The position numbers and the translations under genes are program-made. The notes under the pieces are model-generated. The model made no database searches. It worked only from the letters and a program-made list of their open reading frames with translations, and was not told the origin of the DNA. Positions 1 through 9,679 of a stretch of 64,000 nucleotides of DNA are shown piece after piece; the stretch's first letter is position 1; each line of letters starts with the position of its first letter. The stretch is from Cryobacterium sp. PH29-G1 (lineage in GTDB: Bacteria; Actinomycetota; Actinomycetes; Actinomycetales; Microbacteriaceae): positions 1-64,000 of the forward strand of contig NZ_JASISY010000012.1 in NCBI RefSeq assembly GCF_030063365.1, given 5' to 3'.

Positions 1-72
1 AATTCCCCGCGCCTGCTCCACCGCCACAATAACGGGGTTCACGCTGGTCTCGCCGGGGCTTTCCATGAACAT
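1..72 (-). CDS. Truncated N-terminus of an unidentified protein
   Basis: The first 24 codons of a leftward gene are present and the rest lies beyond the window edge. The visible peptide begins MFMESPGETSVNPVIVAVEQ. A strong Shine-Dalgarno (AAGGAGG, 84-90 on the complement) sits 11 nt before the ATG at 72; a second in-frame ATG at 66 is possible. A -10-like TAGAAT lies at 102-107. I do not recognise the family from this fragment. It follows rsmB on the same strand after a gap of about 400 bp, so it probably has its own promoter. Confidence 0.6.
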   Translation of the reverse strand, partial: MFMESPGETSVNPVIVAVEQARGI

Positions 73-467
73 GGGCGTCAGTGCCTCCTTCACCCCAATT
101 CTACCGCAAATCGAACATAAAAGCGAGGAAAACTCGATTCGCGATCGGGATCAATGACAGTGTGGCCAGACGGACATCAGGTATGGATACCACGCCGGAT
201 ACCCACAAATTCAACGTTCATGCCACGGATGCTTCGTGAGTGCGGGACATTAAGAGAAGAAACAATCTTCTAAAAGGATTCACGATATGCGACTTGCGTC
301 GCCCACGAGTGCAACGTCGGCGAAGTGCTGGTCATGGGCGCACCGCGCTGACCCGCAGGTCGCGGGGTGCTCGACGTGACCGCGCCCGAATCGGGGGCCG
401 CTGCGGTAGCCGACGTAGCGCCCGCTCAAAGTTGGCGCGCTCATCCGCCGATCGACCGAAGGGCAGA
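73..467. other. Intergenic region between rsmB and the truncated gene
   Basis: About 395 bp with no convincing gene. Near the left side are a ribosome binding site and a -10-like hexamer (TAGAAT, complement of 102-107) for the truncated leftward gene. A 30-codon rightward reading frame at 287-379 has an upstream AAAAGG but no recognisable product and is probably fortuitous. No terminator hairpin with a T-tract was seen after rsmB. Confidence 0.5.
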
Positions 468-1886
468 CTAGTCGGCTGCGCGCTGCAGCAAGGTGATGAA
501 CATGGCGTCGGTTCCGTGCCGGTGCGGCCACAACTGCACACTTCCGGTATCGGCGGGCAAATCGAGGTTCGCGTCGCTGAAGGACTGCACCACAGCCGCC
601 GTGTCCAGCGCCGTCACGGCGCCGCCGGCCTTGCGCACGGCGAGGGCGACGATCGCCCGGGTTTCGGCTGTGTGCGGCGAGCAGGTGACGTAGGCGAGGA
701 TACCGCCGGGCTTCAGGGCGAGTAGGGCCGCGTCGATCAGCCCGGATTGCAGCCCGGCGAGGTCGGCGACGTCCTTGGGCTGCTTGCGCCAGCGTGCCTC
801 CGGCCGGCGGCGCAACGCGCCGAGACCGGTGCACGGCGCGTCGAGCAGAATACGGTCGAAATAGTCGGGATGCGTCTGGCCGATTGTGGTTCCGTCGACT
901 TCCCAGACTGGAATTCTCTCGGGGAGAGCCTCCAGCGCGGTGCGCACGAGCGTTGCCCGGGCGGGAACGAGCTCGTTGGCCACGAGTTCGGCACCCCCGG
1001 CGCGCGCCTCGGCGGCGAGCAGGGCGGCCTTGCCGCCCGGGCCGGCGCAGAGGTCGAGCCAACGCTCCCCCGCCACGATGGGCCGGGCCCGGCTCAGGGC
1101 GAGTGCCGCGATCTGGGAGCCTTCGTCTTGCACTCGAACGCGGCCCTGGGTTGCGGTGACGAGGTGGTAGGGGTCGCCCGCATCGAGTACGAAGCCCACC
1201 GGCGAGAATTCATCGGACAGTCCCAGCCGTTCGCGGTCCGCGTCGGTCGCGAGACCGGGTAACGCGACCATGTTGACCTTGGCTGCCATATTGTCGGCGG
1301 CGAGCAGGTCGGCGAGTTCACTCTCGTGGCCCTCGGCCTTGAGCGCCTGCCGAAAGGCGCGAACGATCCAGGCGGGGTGCGAGAACTCGGCGACGAGACG
1401 GTCATCGGCGTTCACAGCGCCCTCGAGCACGCGCTCGCGCCATTCTTCAGCGCTGGACCGGGAGATGGTGCGCAGCACCCCGTTGGTGAAGCCGGTCGCC
1501 GAGCGCGAGCCCACCTGTTTGGCCAGCGAGACCGATTCGTTCACCGCAGCGTGGGTCGCCACGCGGGTCCCCAACAGCTGGTGGGCGCCGAGGCGCAGCA
1601 CGTCGAGAATGGCCGGATCGATGGCATCGACCGGCCGGTTCGCGGCCAGGGCGATGACCCGGTCGTAAAAACCCTGCATGCGCAGGGTGCCATAGGTCAG
1701 TTCGGTCGCCAGTGCGGCATCCGCTGTGTTCAGCGCGGCACGCTGAATGCGCGTCGGCAGCAAGAGGTTGGCGTAGGCGTCGGATTCACGCACCGCGGCG
1801 ATGACCTCGTAGGCCACTCGTCGGGCCGGCTGCACGAAGTCCGTGGTCGCAGCGCGCGATTTGGGCAGTTGCACTCGATCGTTCAC
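468..1886 (-). CDS. rsmB: 16S rRNA (cytosine-967-C5)-methyltransferase RsmB/Sun
   Basis: Methylates C967 of 16S rRNA using SAM. The 472-residue protein has an N-terminal NusB-like RNA-binding domain (about residues 13-145) and a C-terminal Rossmann methyltransferase domain. Visible motifs are LDLCAGPGGKAALLA (SAM binding), DAPCTGLGALRRRPEARWR (motif IV with its Cys) and AYVTCSPH (motif VI with the catalytic Cys). I chose the GTG at 1886 because it overlaps the fmt stop as GTGA, the usual translational coupling in this operon; a longer frame exists to 1925 but would lie entirely inside fmt. It is the last gene of the long minus-strand run from pyrR. Confidence 0.93.
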   Translation of the reverse strand: MNDRVQLPKSRAATTDFVQPARRVAYEVIAAVRESDAYANLLLPTRIQRAALNTADAALATELTYGTLRMQGFYDRVIALAANRPVDAIDPAILDVLRLGAHQLLGTRVATHAAVNESVSLAKQVGSRSATGFTNGVLRTISRSSAEEWRERVLEGAVNADDRLVAEFSHPAWIVRAFRQALKAEGHESELADLLAADNMAAKVNMVALPGLATDADRERLGLSDEFSPVGFVLDAGDPYHLVTATQGRVRVQDEGSQIAALALSRARPIVAGERWLDLCAGPGGKAALLAAEARAGGAELVANELVPARATLVRTALEALPERIPVWEVDGTTIGQTHPDYFDRILLDAPCTGLGALRRRPEARWRKQPKDVADLAGLQSGLIDAALLALKPGGILAYVTCSPHTAETRAIVALAVRKAGGAVTALDTAAVVQSFSDANLDLPADTGSVQLWPHRHGTDAMFITLLQRAAD

Positions 1887-2800
1887 GAGGCGACCACCTC
1901 GTCTGCCGCTACTCCGCGCCACCAATCGTTTGCTGTCATTGCTGTCTTTCCGGCCGGTTGCACGCGCAGCAGAACCAGTGGTTCGGTTTGCGTGCCCACG
2001 AGCACTGTCTTGTCGCGCTGCAGAATGGTTCCGGCAGGCAGGTTGGGCTCGTCGGCGCTGGGAGCGACTTCGAGAAGTTTCAGAACGGCGCCGTTTACGG
2101 TGGTGAACGCGCCCGGTTCGGGTGTCACTCCCCGAATACGGCTATAAACGGATGCCGCCGACTGGGCGAAATCAATACGCGCGTCGTCCCGCACCAGTTT
2201 GGGCGCGAGCGTGACCGCACCGGTCTGCGGCACGGCGACGGCGGTTCCGGCGGCTAGTTCGGAGACCACCCGCAGAAGCAGCTCGGCGCCGCTGTGGCTG
2301 AGCTGGTCGAGAAGCATTCCCGATGTGGAATGTGCACCGATGGGCTGGGAGAAGCTACCGAACACGGCACCGGCATCGAGTTCTGGTACCAGCTGGAACA
2401 CGGCGGCTCCGGTGACGTCGTCACCTTCGATGACCGCGCGCTGCACCGGGGAGGCACCGCGCCAGCGTGGCAGCACCGAGAAGTGCAGGTTGATCCAGCC
2501 GAGGCGGGGAACGGAGAGCAGCGGTTCGCGCACGATGCCGCCGTAGGCGACGATGACGCCGAGGTCGGGTTGCAGGGCGCGAATGGTCTCGGTCGCGTCG
2601 TCATTGAGCCGATTGGTTTTGAGTATCGGATACCCGCGCTCGGCAGCGGCCTGTGCCACCGAAGACGGGCTGAGGGTACGTTTGCGGCCGAGCGGGGCAT
2701 CCGCTCGGGTGATCACCGAGACAATTTCGTGATCGGAGCCGGCCAAGGCCAAGAGGCTGGGCACTGCGACCTCGGGTGTGCCGGCAAAGACGAGTTTCAT
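1883..2800 (-). CDS. fmt: Methionyl-tRNA formyltransferase
   Basis: Transfers the formyl group from 10-formyl-THF to initiator Met-tRNA. The 305-residue protein begins MKLVFAGTPEVAVPSLLAL, the canonical N-terminus, and carries the catalytic segment INLHFSVLPRWRGASPVQRA (Asn-x-His and the SLLPRWRG-type loop) near residue 105, followed by the C-terminal tRNA-binding domain. Its ATG directly follows the priA TAA with no spacer, and its stop overlaps the rsmB GTG by 4 nt, so priA-fmt-rsmB is tightly coupled. Confidence 0.96.
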   Translation of the reverse strand: MKLVFAGTPEVAVPSLLALAGSDHEIVSVITRADAPLGRKRTLSPSSVAQAAAERGYPILKTNRLNDDATETIRALQPDLGVIVAYGGIVREPLLSVPRLGWINLHFSVLPRWRGASPVQRAVIEGDDVTGAAVFQLVPELDAGAVFGSFSQPIGAHSTSGMLLDQLSHSGAELLLRVVSELAAGTAVAVPQTGAVTLAPKLVRDDARIDFAQSAASVYSRIRGVTPEPGAFTTVNGAVLKLLEVAPSADEPNLPAGTILQRDKTVLVGTQTEPLVLLRVQPAGKTAMTANDWWRGVAADEVVAS

Positions 2801-4864
2801 TTAGAGCAGCTCCGGGTCGTCGAATCGAACCTTAAGTGTAGGTGCCGGTTGGAATGAACCGGTCTTCGGCTTGCGGCGGCGGGCGGCGTTGCGCACGACG
2901 GCAGCCTTGAGGGCGTGGGCGACTTCGTCACCGCGGGCGTATGCGAACCGCACGACCGCTCGCACCAGGGGCGGCTCGGTGTCGACCGGTCCCAATACGT
3001 CGAGGCCGGTGATCTCACCCAGATCAGCGAGAGCGGCGTCGACGTCGGCGGCCGTTCCGGTGATAGAGGCAACCCGCACGGCTGGCGGAAAACGCAGCTG
3101 ACGGCGATCAGCGAGTTCACTCGCGGCAAAGATGTCGGGACGCCAGGAGTTGAGTGCGCGGGCCAGAGCTCCACCAACGCCGGCCAGCAAGACGGGAGCG
3201 CCGGGAGCCGCCAGGGCGGCGGCATTGGCCCACCAGCGCAGACAGTCCTCGCCCACGCGCAGCGATTCGCGGGCCAGCATGCGTTCGCCGTCGAGGATGA
3301 GAATGGCCCGGTAGCCTCCGGTCGGCACCGGTTCGGCGCCCCGGGTGGCGATCACGAGGGCTGGCTGTGGTCCCAGTGCCTGCACGGTGTGCTCGCCGTC
3401 GGCGACGATCACGCGCGCCCCCGGAAAGGCCCGGCCGAGCTCTTCCGCGGTGCGCCCGGTGCCGAGCGTGACCACGCGCAATTTGGTGCCCTCGCAGTGC
3501 ACGCAGCGCCAGCCGGCAGCGAGGGCGCCACACCACCGGCAGGACGGCACGGCCGAAGCCGATTTAAGCCCGAGCGGGCCCTGACAGTGCGTGCACCGGG
3601 CGGCTTTCTTGCAGCTTTGGCAGGCCAGCATTGGGGCGTACCCGGGGCTGGCGACCTGCACCAGCACGGGGCCGTGGTTCAGCGCCTCGCGGGCGGCCTG
3701 CCAGGCAGCCGAGGGGATGCGTGCCGCACGCGCCTGCTGGTCGGGCTCGGATTGAAAGTCGGTGGGAATGATGCGCGGGTGCCGATCGGTGGCCGGGTTC
3801 ACCTCGCTCAGGTAATTGAGCTCGACCAACCGCTGAGTTTCGACACTGCGCGAATGGCCGAGCAGCACGAGCGCGCAGTCGCTCTCCTGCTGGCGCACGA
3901 GAGCAGCGTCTCTGGTGTTCACGTAGGGACTGAGCGGTTCGGAGTACAGCGGGTCTCCATCGTCCCAGAGCGCAATCAGTCCGAGCGCGTGCGCCGGGGC
4001 ATAGATGGCCGACCGGTTACCGAGAATGATCCTCGGCGTTGCCTCGAGGCAGGCCAGAAAGGAGCGGTACCGGTCGGGGTTCGGTTGGCGGGCATCCACC
4101 CGTTGAACCGCCCCGGCCGGGGCGATCTGGTCGAGGGCTGCCTGTACCTGGTCTTGGTCGCGAAAGTCGGGCACGCACAGGATGGCAGTCTGCCCGCTGC
4201 CGAGCGTGGCCACAGCGAGTTCGGCAAGAGTCTGCGCCCAACGACCGATCGTCGTGCCGTCGTTCAGCTGCACGAGCTCGGGGATCGCCGCGACGGCGAC
4301 ACGGTGGTGCTCCATGATCGCGCTGTCGAGCCGGCCGGTCGGATACCCGACAAAGGCGGGCACCGTCAGGGACGGGGTTATGCTCCCGGAGTCGGACGGT
4401 GTGAGGGTTGAGGCCGGCTCAGCCGTCGGAGAACCGGTCGGCACCGGCACGATGGAGCGCGCGGCCAGCCAGGCCTTTTCGACCCGCACCTGGCGCGGCG
4501 GTATGGCGAGGCGGAGGATGTCACTGGCGTTGCCGGCCGCCCGATCCGCCATCCGGCGGGCCAGGTTCCACACCTCGGGCGCCAGCACCACTGCGGTGGA
4601 CACGACCGAATCGAGCGGACTGAGGGCGCCGCGAAAGGTGGCATTCATCTCGTCGGTGGACTCGGATCGTGCGGCTTCCGGATCGACGAGCTCGACCACA
4701 TAGGCGTCAATGACCCGCCCACCCGAGCGAAACGGCACCTTGACCCGCACGCCCGCCGCGACCTGGCCCACCAGCTCTGCCGGTACGGCGTAATCGAACA
4801 GGTGGTCCAGTTGCGGCAGGGGCGAATCGATCAGCACCCGTGCGACGAGGCCGGTGTGCGTCAT
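2801..4864 (-). CDS. priA: Primosomal protein N' (PriA), actinobacterial helicase-motif-deficient form
   Basis: Replication-restart protein of 687 residues. The N-terminal 3'-DNA-binding domain is clear (LDHLFDYAVPAEL, VRVKVPFRSGGRVIDAYV). In the zinc-binding region (about residues 410-455) four Cys pairs are present: CQSC, CTHC, CRWC, CVHC. No Walker A GxGKT is visible, and the place where DEEH is expected reads LWDDGDPLYSEPLSPYVN. The C-terminal RQLRFPP element is retained. This degenerate state is common in actinobacteria and implies a structural or loading role rather than an ATP-driven helicase. The gene sits between metK (gap about 14 nt) and fmt (no gap). Confidence 0.92.
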   Translation of the reverse strand: MTHTGLVARVLIDSPLPQLDHLFDYAVPAELVGQVAAGVRVKVPFRSGGRVIDAYVVELVDPEAARSESTDEMNATFRGALSPLDSVVSTAVVLAPEVWNLARRMADRAAGNASDILRLAIPPRQVRVEKAWLAARSIVPVPTGSPTAEPASTLTPSDSGSITPSLTVPAFVGYPTGRLDSAIMEHHRVAVAAIPELVQLNDGTTIGRWAQTLAELAVATLGSGQTAILCVPDFRDQDQVQAALDQIAPAGAVQRVDARQPNPDRYRSFLACLEATPRIILGNRSAIYAPAHALGLIALWDDGDPLYSEPLSPYVNTRDAALVRQQESDCALVLLGHSRSVETQRLVELNYLSEVNPATDRHPRIIPTDFQSEPDQQARAARIPSAAWQAAREALNHGPVLVQVASPGYAPMLACQSCKKAARCTHCQGPLGLKSASAVPSCRWCGALAAGWRCVHCEGTKLRVVTLGTGRTAEELGRAFPGARVIVADGEHTVQALGPQPALVIATRGAEPVPTGGYRAILILDGERMLARESLRVGEDCLRWWANAAALAAPGAPVLLAGVGGALARALNSWRPDIFAASELADRRQLRFPPAVRVASITGTAADVDAALADLGEITGLDVLGPVDTEPPLVRAVVRFAYARGDEVAHALKAAVVRNAARRRKPKTGSFQPAPTLKVRFDDPELL

Positions 4865-4878
4865 GACTGCGCCGGAGT

Positions 4879-6072
4879 TCAGAGGCCGGCGGCGCTACGC
4901 AGGTCGTCGACCTTGTCGAGGCGTTCCCAGGTGAAGTCGGGCAGCTCCCGCCCGAAGTGACCGTAGGTGGCCGTCTGGGCGTAAATGGGGCGTAACAGGT
5001 CGAGCGAGTGGATGATGGCGGCCGGGCGCAGGTCGAACACGGCACGGATGGCGGCGGTGATCTCTTTGTCGGGCAGCACACCGGTGCCGAAGGTTTCGAC
5101 GTACAGTCCAACCGGGGACGCCTTGCCGATGGCGTAGGCGACCTGCACTTCGAGCCGCTCGGCCAAGCCGGCCGCGACGGCGTTCTTGGCCACCCAACGC
5201 ATGGCGTAGGCGGCGGAGCGGTCGACCTTGGACGGGTCCTTGCCGCTGAACGCACCGCCGCCGTGGCGGCTCGATCCGCCGTAGGTGTCGATGATGATCT
5301 TGCGCCCGGTGAGGCCGGCGTCGCCCTGCGGGCCGCCGATCTCGAAGCGACCGGTGGGGTTGATCAGCGTGGCCAACGACGACGAGTCGAGCTCGACGCT
5401 CTCCAACACCGGGCGAATCACGAGCTCTTCGACCTCGAGTCGCAATTGTTCCGTAGACACGGAGGGCGCGTGTTGGGTGGAGACGACGACGGTTTCGACG
5501 GTGCGCGGGACGATGCCGTCATAGCCGATGGTGACCTGGGTCTTGCCGTCGGGTCGCAGATACTCCAGCTCGCCGCTCTTGCGCACGAGGGCGAGGCGTT
5601 CGGCCAACCGGTGAGCGATCCAGATGGGGATCGGCATGAGTTCGGGGGTCTCCCGGGTGGCATACCCGAACATGATGCCCTGGTCGCCGGCACCCTGCCG
5701 GTCGAAGTCGTCGAGGCTGGACTGCTCGCGCGTTTCGAAGGCGTTGTCAACGCCCTGGGCGATGTCGGGCGATTGTCCGCCAATGGAGATTTCGACACCG
5801 CAGGAACGGCCATCGAACCAGACATCGGAGGAGTCATAACCGATGTCGGTAATGCATTTGCGCACGATCGAAGGAATCTCCACGTAGGCCTCGGTGGTGA
5901 CCTCGCCGGCCACGTGCACCAGCCCGGTAGTGACGAGAGTCTCCACGGCAACCCGGCTGTGCGGATCGTCGGTGAGCAGTGCATCGAGAATGCTGTCGGA
6001 GATCTGGTCGCAGATCTTGTCGGGGTGACCCTCGGTGACTGATTCCGAGGTGAAGAGGCGAAGATCGCTCAT
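4879..6072 (-). CDS. metK: S-adenosylmethionine synthetase
   Basis: Makes SAM from methionine and ATP in the cytoplasm. The 397-residue product starts [20 protein letters not shown], the family's normal N-terminus. Also visible are the ATP-binding [12 protein letters not shown], the P-loop-like [19 protein letters not shown], and the C-terminal DFTWERLD. An upstream ATG at 6120 would add 16 residues without homology, so the start at 6072 is preferred. The gene lies 105 bp after coaBC, with no SAM-riboswitch-like structure in the gap. The product supplies methyl donor for, among others, RsmB encoded downstream. Confidence 0.96.
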   Translation of the reverse strand: MSDLRLFTSESVTEGHPDKICDQISDSILDALLTDDPHSRVAVETLVTTGLVHVAGEVTTEAYVEIPSIVRKCITDIGYDSSDVWFDGRSCGVEISIGGQSPDIAQGVDNAFETREQSSLDDFDRQGAGDQGIMFGYATRETPELMPIPIWIAHRLAERLALVRKSGELEYLRPDGKTQVTIGYDGIVPRTVETVVVSTQHAPSVSTEQLRLEVEELVIRPVLESVELDSSSLATLINPTGRFEIGGPQGDAGLTGRKIIIDTYGGSSRHGGGAFSGKDPSKVDRSAAYAMRWVAKNAVAAGLAERLEVQVAYAIGKASPVGLYVETFGTGVLPDKEITAAIRAVFDLRPAAIIHSLDLLRPIYAQTATYGHFGRELPDFTWERLDKVDDLRSAAGL

Positions 6073-6177
6073 CTGGCCCGTCTCTGTTGTAGGTGAAAAT
6101 GTAGAAGTTGAAATCGCCACCGGGCTCAGGGCACACGGGGTGTTAGCAGCGTGCCCGATCGTGCTTTCCAGCGGAGG

Positions 6178-7416
6178 CTAACCGATCAGGTCAAGTATGC
6201 AGTTGGCCACCGACATTTTGCTGCCGGAAGCCTCATTCACTATATCTCCGTGACGATCAAGCACCGTCACCGCGTTACGCTCTGTGCCAAAGCCCACGGT
6301 CGATCCCGACGCATGGCCAACCCGGTTCACAACCAGGTAGTCGCACCCCTTGCGCACGATTTTGGCGCGGCCCAGCGCGAGCAACTGCTCGGCATCCGTT
6401 TCGGTTTCGGCGGCGAAGCCGATGATGAGCTGCCCCGGCGCGCGGGCAGCGGACAGCCCAGCGAGAATGTCGGGGTTTTTGACCAATTCCAGACTGAGAG
6501 TGTCCCCCACGTCTTCCTTTTTGATTTTTCCGCGCTGCACAGTTTTTGGTCGGTAGTCCGCGACCGCGGCGGCCATGATGATGACGTCTGCTGCCGCGGC
6601 GGCGAGCGACATGGCCTCGTGCATTTCGAGGGCGCTACTGACCAGAACTGTCGTGATACTGGTCGGAACAGGGACTTCAAGGTTGGCGGCGACAAGCGTG
6701 ACCGTAGCGCCCCGGGCCAGCGCGGCCTGCGCGAGGGCAACGCCCTGTTTGCCGCTGGACCGGTTGCCGAGAAACCGCACCGGGTCCAGTGCCTCACGGG
6801 TACCACCGGCGCTGATCAGCACACGGCGACCGGCGAGATCGGGCACAGCGGATGCCGCGCCCTCCCCGGCAGACGCCTGTCGGTCGAGCACGGCGAGAGA
6901 AACCGCGACGATGGTCTCCGGCTCTTCCATCCGCCCGGCACCGGAGTCGGTGCCGGTGAGTCGGCCGACGCCGGGACCGACAATGGTGATGCCGCGGGAA
7001 CGCAACACCGTCACGTTCGCGACCGTCGCCGGATTGTTCCACATTTCGGTGTGCATGGCCGGTGCGATCACGAGCGGCGCCGTACTGGCCAAAATCGTGT
7101 TGCCGAGCAGATCATCGGCGAGGCCCGCAGCCAGTTTGGCGATGCTGTTGGCCGTTGCCGGCGCGATGACGATGAGGTCGGCGCCCTGCCCGATCGTCAC
7201 GTGGCGAACCTCGGAGACGCCCTCATAGAGGTCGGTGTGCACCGGGTTGCGCGAAATCGCCTCGAGTGTCGGCTTGCCGACGAAGCGCAGCGCCGCCTCG
7301 GTCGCGATCACGTGGACCGAGTCGCCGTTCAACACAAAAGCGCGCACGATGCTGACGGCCTTGTACGCGGCGATGCCGCCGGTGATACCGACGACGATCG
7401 TGCGAGCTGTCTTCAT
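6178..7416 (-). CDS. coaBC: Bifunctional phosphopantothenoylcysteine decarboxylase / phosphopantothenate-cysteine ligase
   Basis: Two consecutive steps of coenzyme A synthesis. The 412-residue protein has an N-terminal flavoprotein CoaC domain (GITGGIAAYKAVSIVRAF; catalytic His region SEVRHVTIG; VIAPAMHTEMWNNPA, about residues 1-180) and a C-terminal CoaB ligase domain (VLISAGGTREALDPVRFLGN, SSGKQG, KNPDIL, and IIGFAAET). Full length for the family. It follows rpoZ by about 24 nt, in the usual actinobacterial order gmk-rpoZ-coaBC-metK. Confidence 0.95.
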   Translation of the reverse strand: MKTARTIVVGITGGIAAYKAVSIVRAFVLNGDSVHVIATEAALRFVGKPTLEAISRNPVHTDLYEGVSEVRHVTIGQGADLIVIAPATANSIAKLAAGLADDLLGNTILASTAPLVIAPAMHTEMWNNPATVANVTVLRSRGITIVGPGVGRLTGTDSGAGRMEEPETIVAVSLAVLDRQASAGEGAASAVPDLAGRRVLISAGGTREALDPVRFLGNRSSGKQGVALAQAALARGATVTLVAANLEVPVPTSITTVLVSSALEMHEAMSLAAAAADVIIMAAAVADYRPKTVQRGKIKKEDVGDTLSLELVKNPDILAGLSAARAPGQLIIGFAAETETDAEQLLALGRAKIVRKGCDYLVVNRVGHASGSTVGFGTERNAVTVLDRHGDIVNEASGSKMSVANCILDLIG

Positions 7417-7440
7417 CCTGCGCGCTTTATGGGGTGAGGT

Positions 7441-7701
7441 TTAGGCCTCGACGATCGGGCGGGAAACGAGCTTGTCTTCGTTGATCTCGCGCAGGGCCAC
7501 CGAGAGCGGCTTGTCTTCGACGGTGGAGTCGACGAGCGGTCCGACGTTGTCGAACAGGCTGCCTTCGTGCAGGTCGGCGTAGTAGTCGTTGATCTGACGA
7601 GCACGCTTGGACGCGAAAATCACGAGGGCGTACTTCGAGTCGACCTTGGAGAGCAGGTCGTCGATGGGCGGGTCAATGATGCCAGTGGGCTTGTTCGCCA
7701 T
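7441..7701 (-). CDS. rpoZ: DNA-directed RNA polymerase omega subunit
   Basis: Small accessory subunit that helps fold and stabilise the beta' subunit. The 86-residue product has the actinobacterial signature: [33 protein letters not shown], and [10 protein letters not shown] near the C-terminus. The ATG at 7701 is chosen because AGGAG lies 10 nt upstream; a GTG three codons earlier is the alternative. It lies about 110 nt after gmk, a slightly wider gap than elsewhere in this run, so a secondary promoter is possible. Confidence 0.95.
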   Translation of the reverse strand: MANKPTGIIDPPIDDLLSKVDSKYALVIFASKRARQINDYYADLHEGSLFDNVGPLVDSTVEDKPLSVALREINEDKLVSRPIVEA

Positions 7702-7813
7702 TGGTGTCACACTCCTAATTGAGCACGGCCTGAGGCGACGTGCGAGTTTTGCGGGAAGGAAAGTACACGTGCAGCTGCGCGCAGTGTGGCGCAGAATTCA
7801 GCAGAAACAGGCG

Positions 7814-8731
7814 CTACGACATGCTTGATGCAGCGCGGATCTCCATCAAGTCTACGACCTCACGGGCAGCCTCAGCGACATCATGGTTGATCACGCGATA
7901 ATCGAACTCCCCCTGGGCTGCCAATTCCAGCTTGGCCGTCTCCAGCCGACGCGCCTGTTCGGCGGCATCCTCGGTGCCACGGCCGATCAGGCGGCGCACC
8001 AGTTCGTCCCAGGTCGGCGGCAGCAAGAACACCAGACGGGCTTCGGGCATGGCGCGTCGCACGGCGCGTGCGCCTTGCAGGTCAATCTCGAGCAGCACGC
8101 TGTTGCCGGCGCTGATGGCAGCGTCGACCGGGCTGCGGGGGGTGCCGTACCGGTACGCGTTGTGCACCTTGGCCCACTCGAGCAACTCGCCGGCTTCGAC
8201 CATCCGGTCGAACTCGTCGTCGGAGACGAAGTAGTAGCTGATCCCCTCGGTCTCCCCCGGGCGCGGCGCGCGCGTCGTCGCGGAGACGGAGAGCAGCACG
8301 TCGGGGTAATTCTCGCGAATGTACCCGGCGACGGTTCCCTTACCCACAGCGGTGGGGCCGGCCAGAACGATGAGTTTGGAGTCGGAGACGTGTCGCCGGG
8401 TGGTCCGTTCGGAGAGAAAATCCCGCAGACGGTCGCGTTGGTGTCGGCCGAGCCCGCCAAGCCGTTTGGACGGGGAAATTTCCAGACGGTGAATGATGCG
8501 CTGCATCTTGGTGACGCCGATGGCGGGAATGCTCACGAGCAGTTCGGTTACGCGCAACCGGCCCTCGACCCCGATCGGGTCGGCAATCGCCGCAGCGAGC
8601 ACTTCAAGCGCCGTTCGTTCGCCGGAGGCGACCTCGGCTTTAACCCTGGCGCGGGCCCGGCGGGCAGCGACGGCGGCGCGCGATGCGGCCACCCGATCGA
8701 CTTCGGGCGGGGTGGGACGGTTTTCAGCCAC
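7814..8731 (-). CDS. gmk: Fusion of actinobacterial integration host factor (mIHF) with guanylate kinase
   Basis: The 305-residue protein is about 110 residues longer than a normal guanylate kinase. Residues 1-105 match the actinobacterial IHF family (helix-rich N-terminus; the DNA-binding LLVSIPAIGVTKMQRIIHRL; RLGGLGRHQRDRLRDFL), a helix-two-turn-helix DNA-binding protein. Residues about 118-305 are guanylate kinase: P-loop AGPTAVGKGT, SATTRAPRPGETEGISYYF, LEWAKVHNAYRYGTP, EIDLQGARAV. In most actinobacteria mihF and gmk are adjacent separate genes; here no stop or internal ribosome site separates them. The start is GTG, overlapping the pyrF stop by 8 nt. Confidence 0.93.
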   Translation of the reverse strand: MAENRPTPPEVDRVAASRAAVAARRARARVKAEVASGERTALEVLAAAIADPIGVEGRLRVTELLVSIPAIGVTKMQRIIHRLEISPSKRLGGLGRHQRDRLRDFLSERTTRRHVSDSKLIVLAGPTAVGKGTVAGYIRENYPDVLLSVSATTRAPRPGETEGISYYFVSDDEFDRMVEAGELLEWAKVHNAYRYGTPRSPVDAAISAGNSVLLEIDLQGARAVRRAMPEARLVFLLPPTWDELVRRLIGRGTEDAAEQARRLETAKLELAAQGEFDYRVINHDVAEAAREVVDLMEIRAASSMS

Positions 8732-9679
8732 GAACGGTACCTACTTCGGCTACTCGGCGCTCAATGGCTTCTTCGATCCGGCGGGGTCCGGCCGAGAGCA
8801 CACTACGCGATTCACTCACGATAACCCCTCCGGCGTATCCGCCATATATTCCGGCGAGATCCTTAATATTTCCACCCTGGTGACCGAAGCCCGGCGCGAG
8901 CACCGGAGTTCGAAATTCGGCGGGCGCGTGGCGCACGTCGATACCGAAGGCGGCGAGGTCGAGAGTGGCGCCGAGCACGACCCCGATCGATCCGAGACCG
9001 GCCGTTCCGAGACCGGCCGCTCCGAGACCGGCCGCTCCCCCCACGGATGCTGCCCCGGCGTGCGCGTTGCGCTGGCCAACGTCATCCAGGATGGCGCGGG
9101 CGACACTCGAACCGGCGAATGGCCCATCGGCGACGAGGGCTCGCTGAATGTCGGCAGCTTCGGGGTTGGAGGTGGCGGCGAGCACGAAGATGCCCTTGCC
9201 GTTCGCTGCCGCGAGGGCGAGCGAGGAGTCGAGCGAACCGACGCCCATGTACGCGGCGAGGGTGAGGGCATCCACTTCGAGCGGGGAACCGGGCGACAGC
9301 CAGGCTTCAGCATAGGCCTGGGCGCTCGTGCCGAGGTCGCCACGTTTGGCATCGCCGATCACGAGCAGGTCGGCCTGCCGGGCATCGGCCAGCACGCGTT
9401 CGAGCGCGACAAAGCCGGCCGAGCCGAAGCGTTCGTAGAAGGCGACCTGCGGCTTGACCACGCCGACCCGTCCGGCCGCGGCGGCGATAACCGCGCGGCC
9501 GAACGCTTCCGCACCGGCAGCGGTGTCTGGCAGGTTCCAGTCGCGCAGCAGCCACGAATGCGGGTCGATTCCCACGCAGAGCTGCCCACGCTCGGCGAAC
9601 ACCCGACTGAGGCGCTCACCGAAGGAAACAACCGGGGTGCCCGGTGCCGCCGTAGCGGCACCGGTCAGAGCAGGATCCG

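Noticed and set aside
240..1062. Long open frames overlapping rsmB on both strands
   Set aside because: Antisense or alternate frames of a high-GC gene, Arg/Pro-rich with no domains; rsmB accounts for the coding signal.
6073..6177. SAM riboswitch before metK
   Set aside because: The gap is only 105 bp and lacks the conserved paired elements or an intrinsic terminator.
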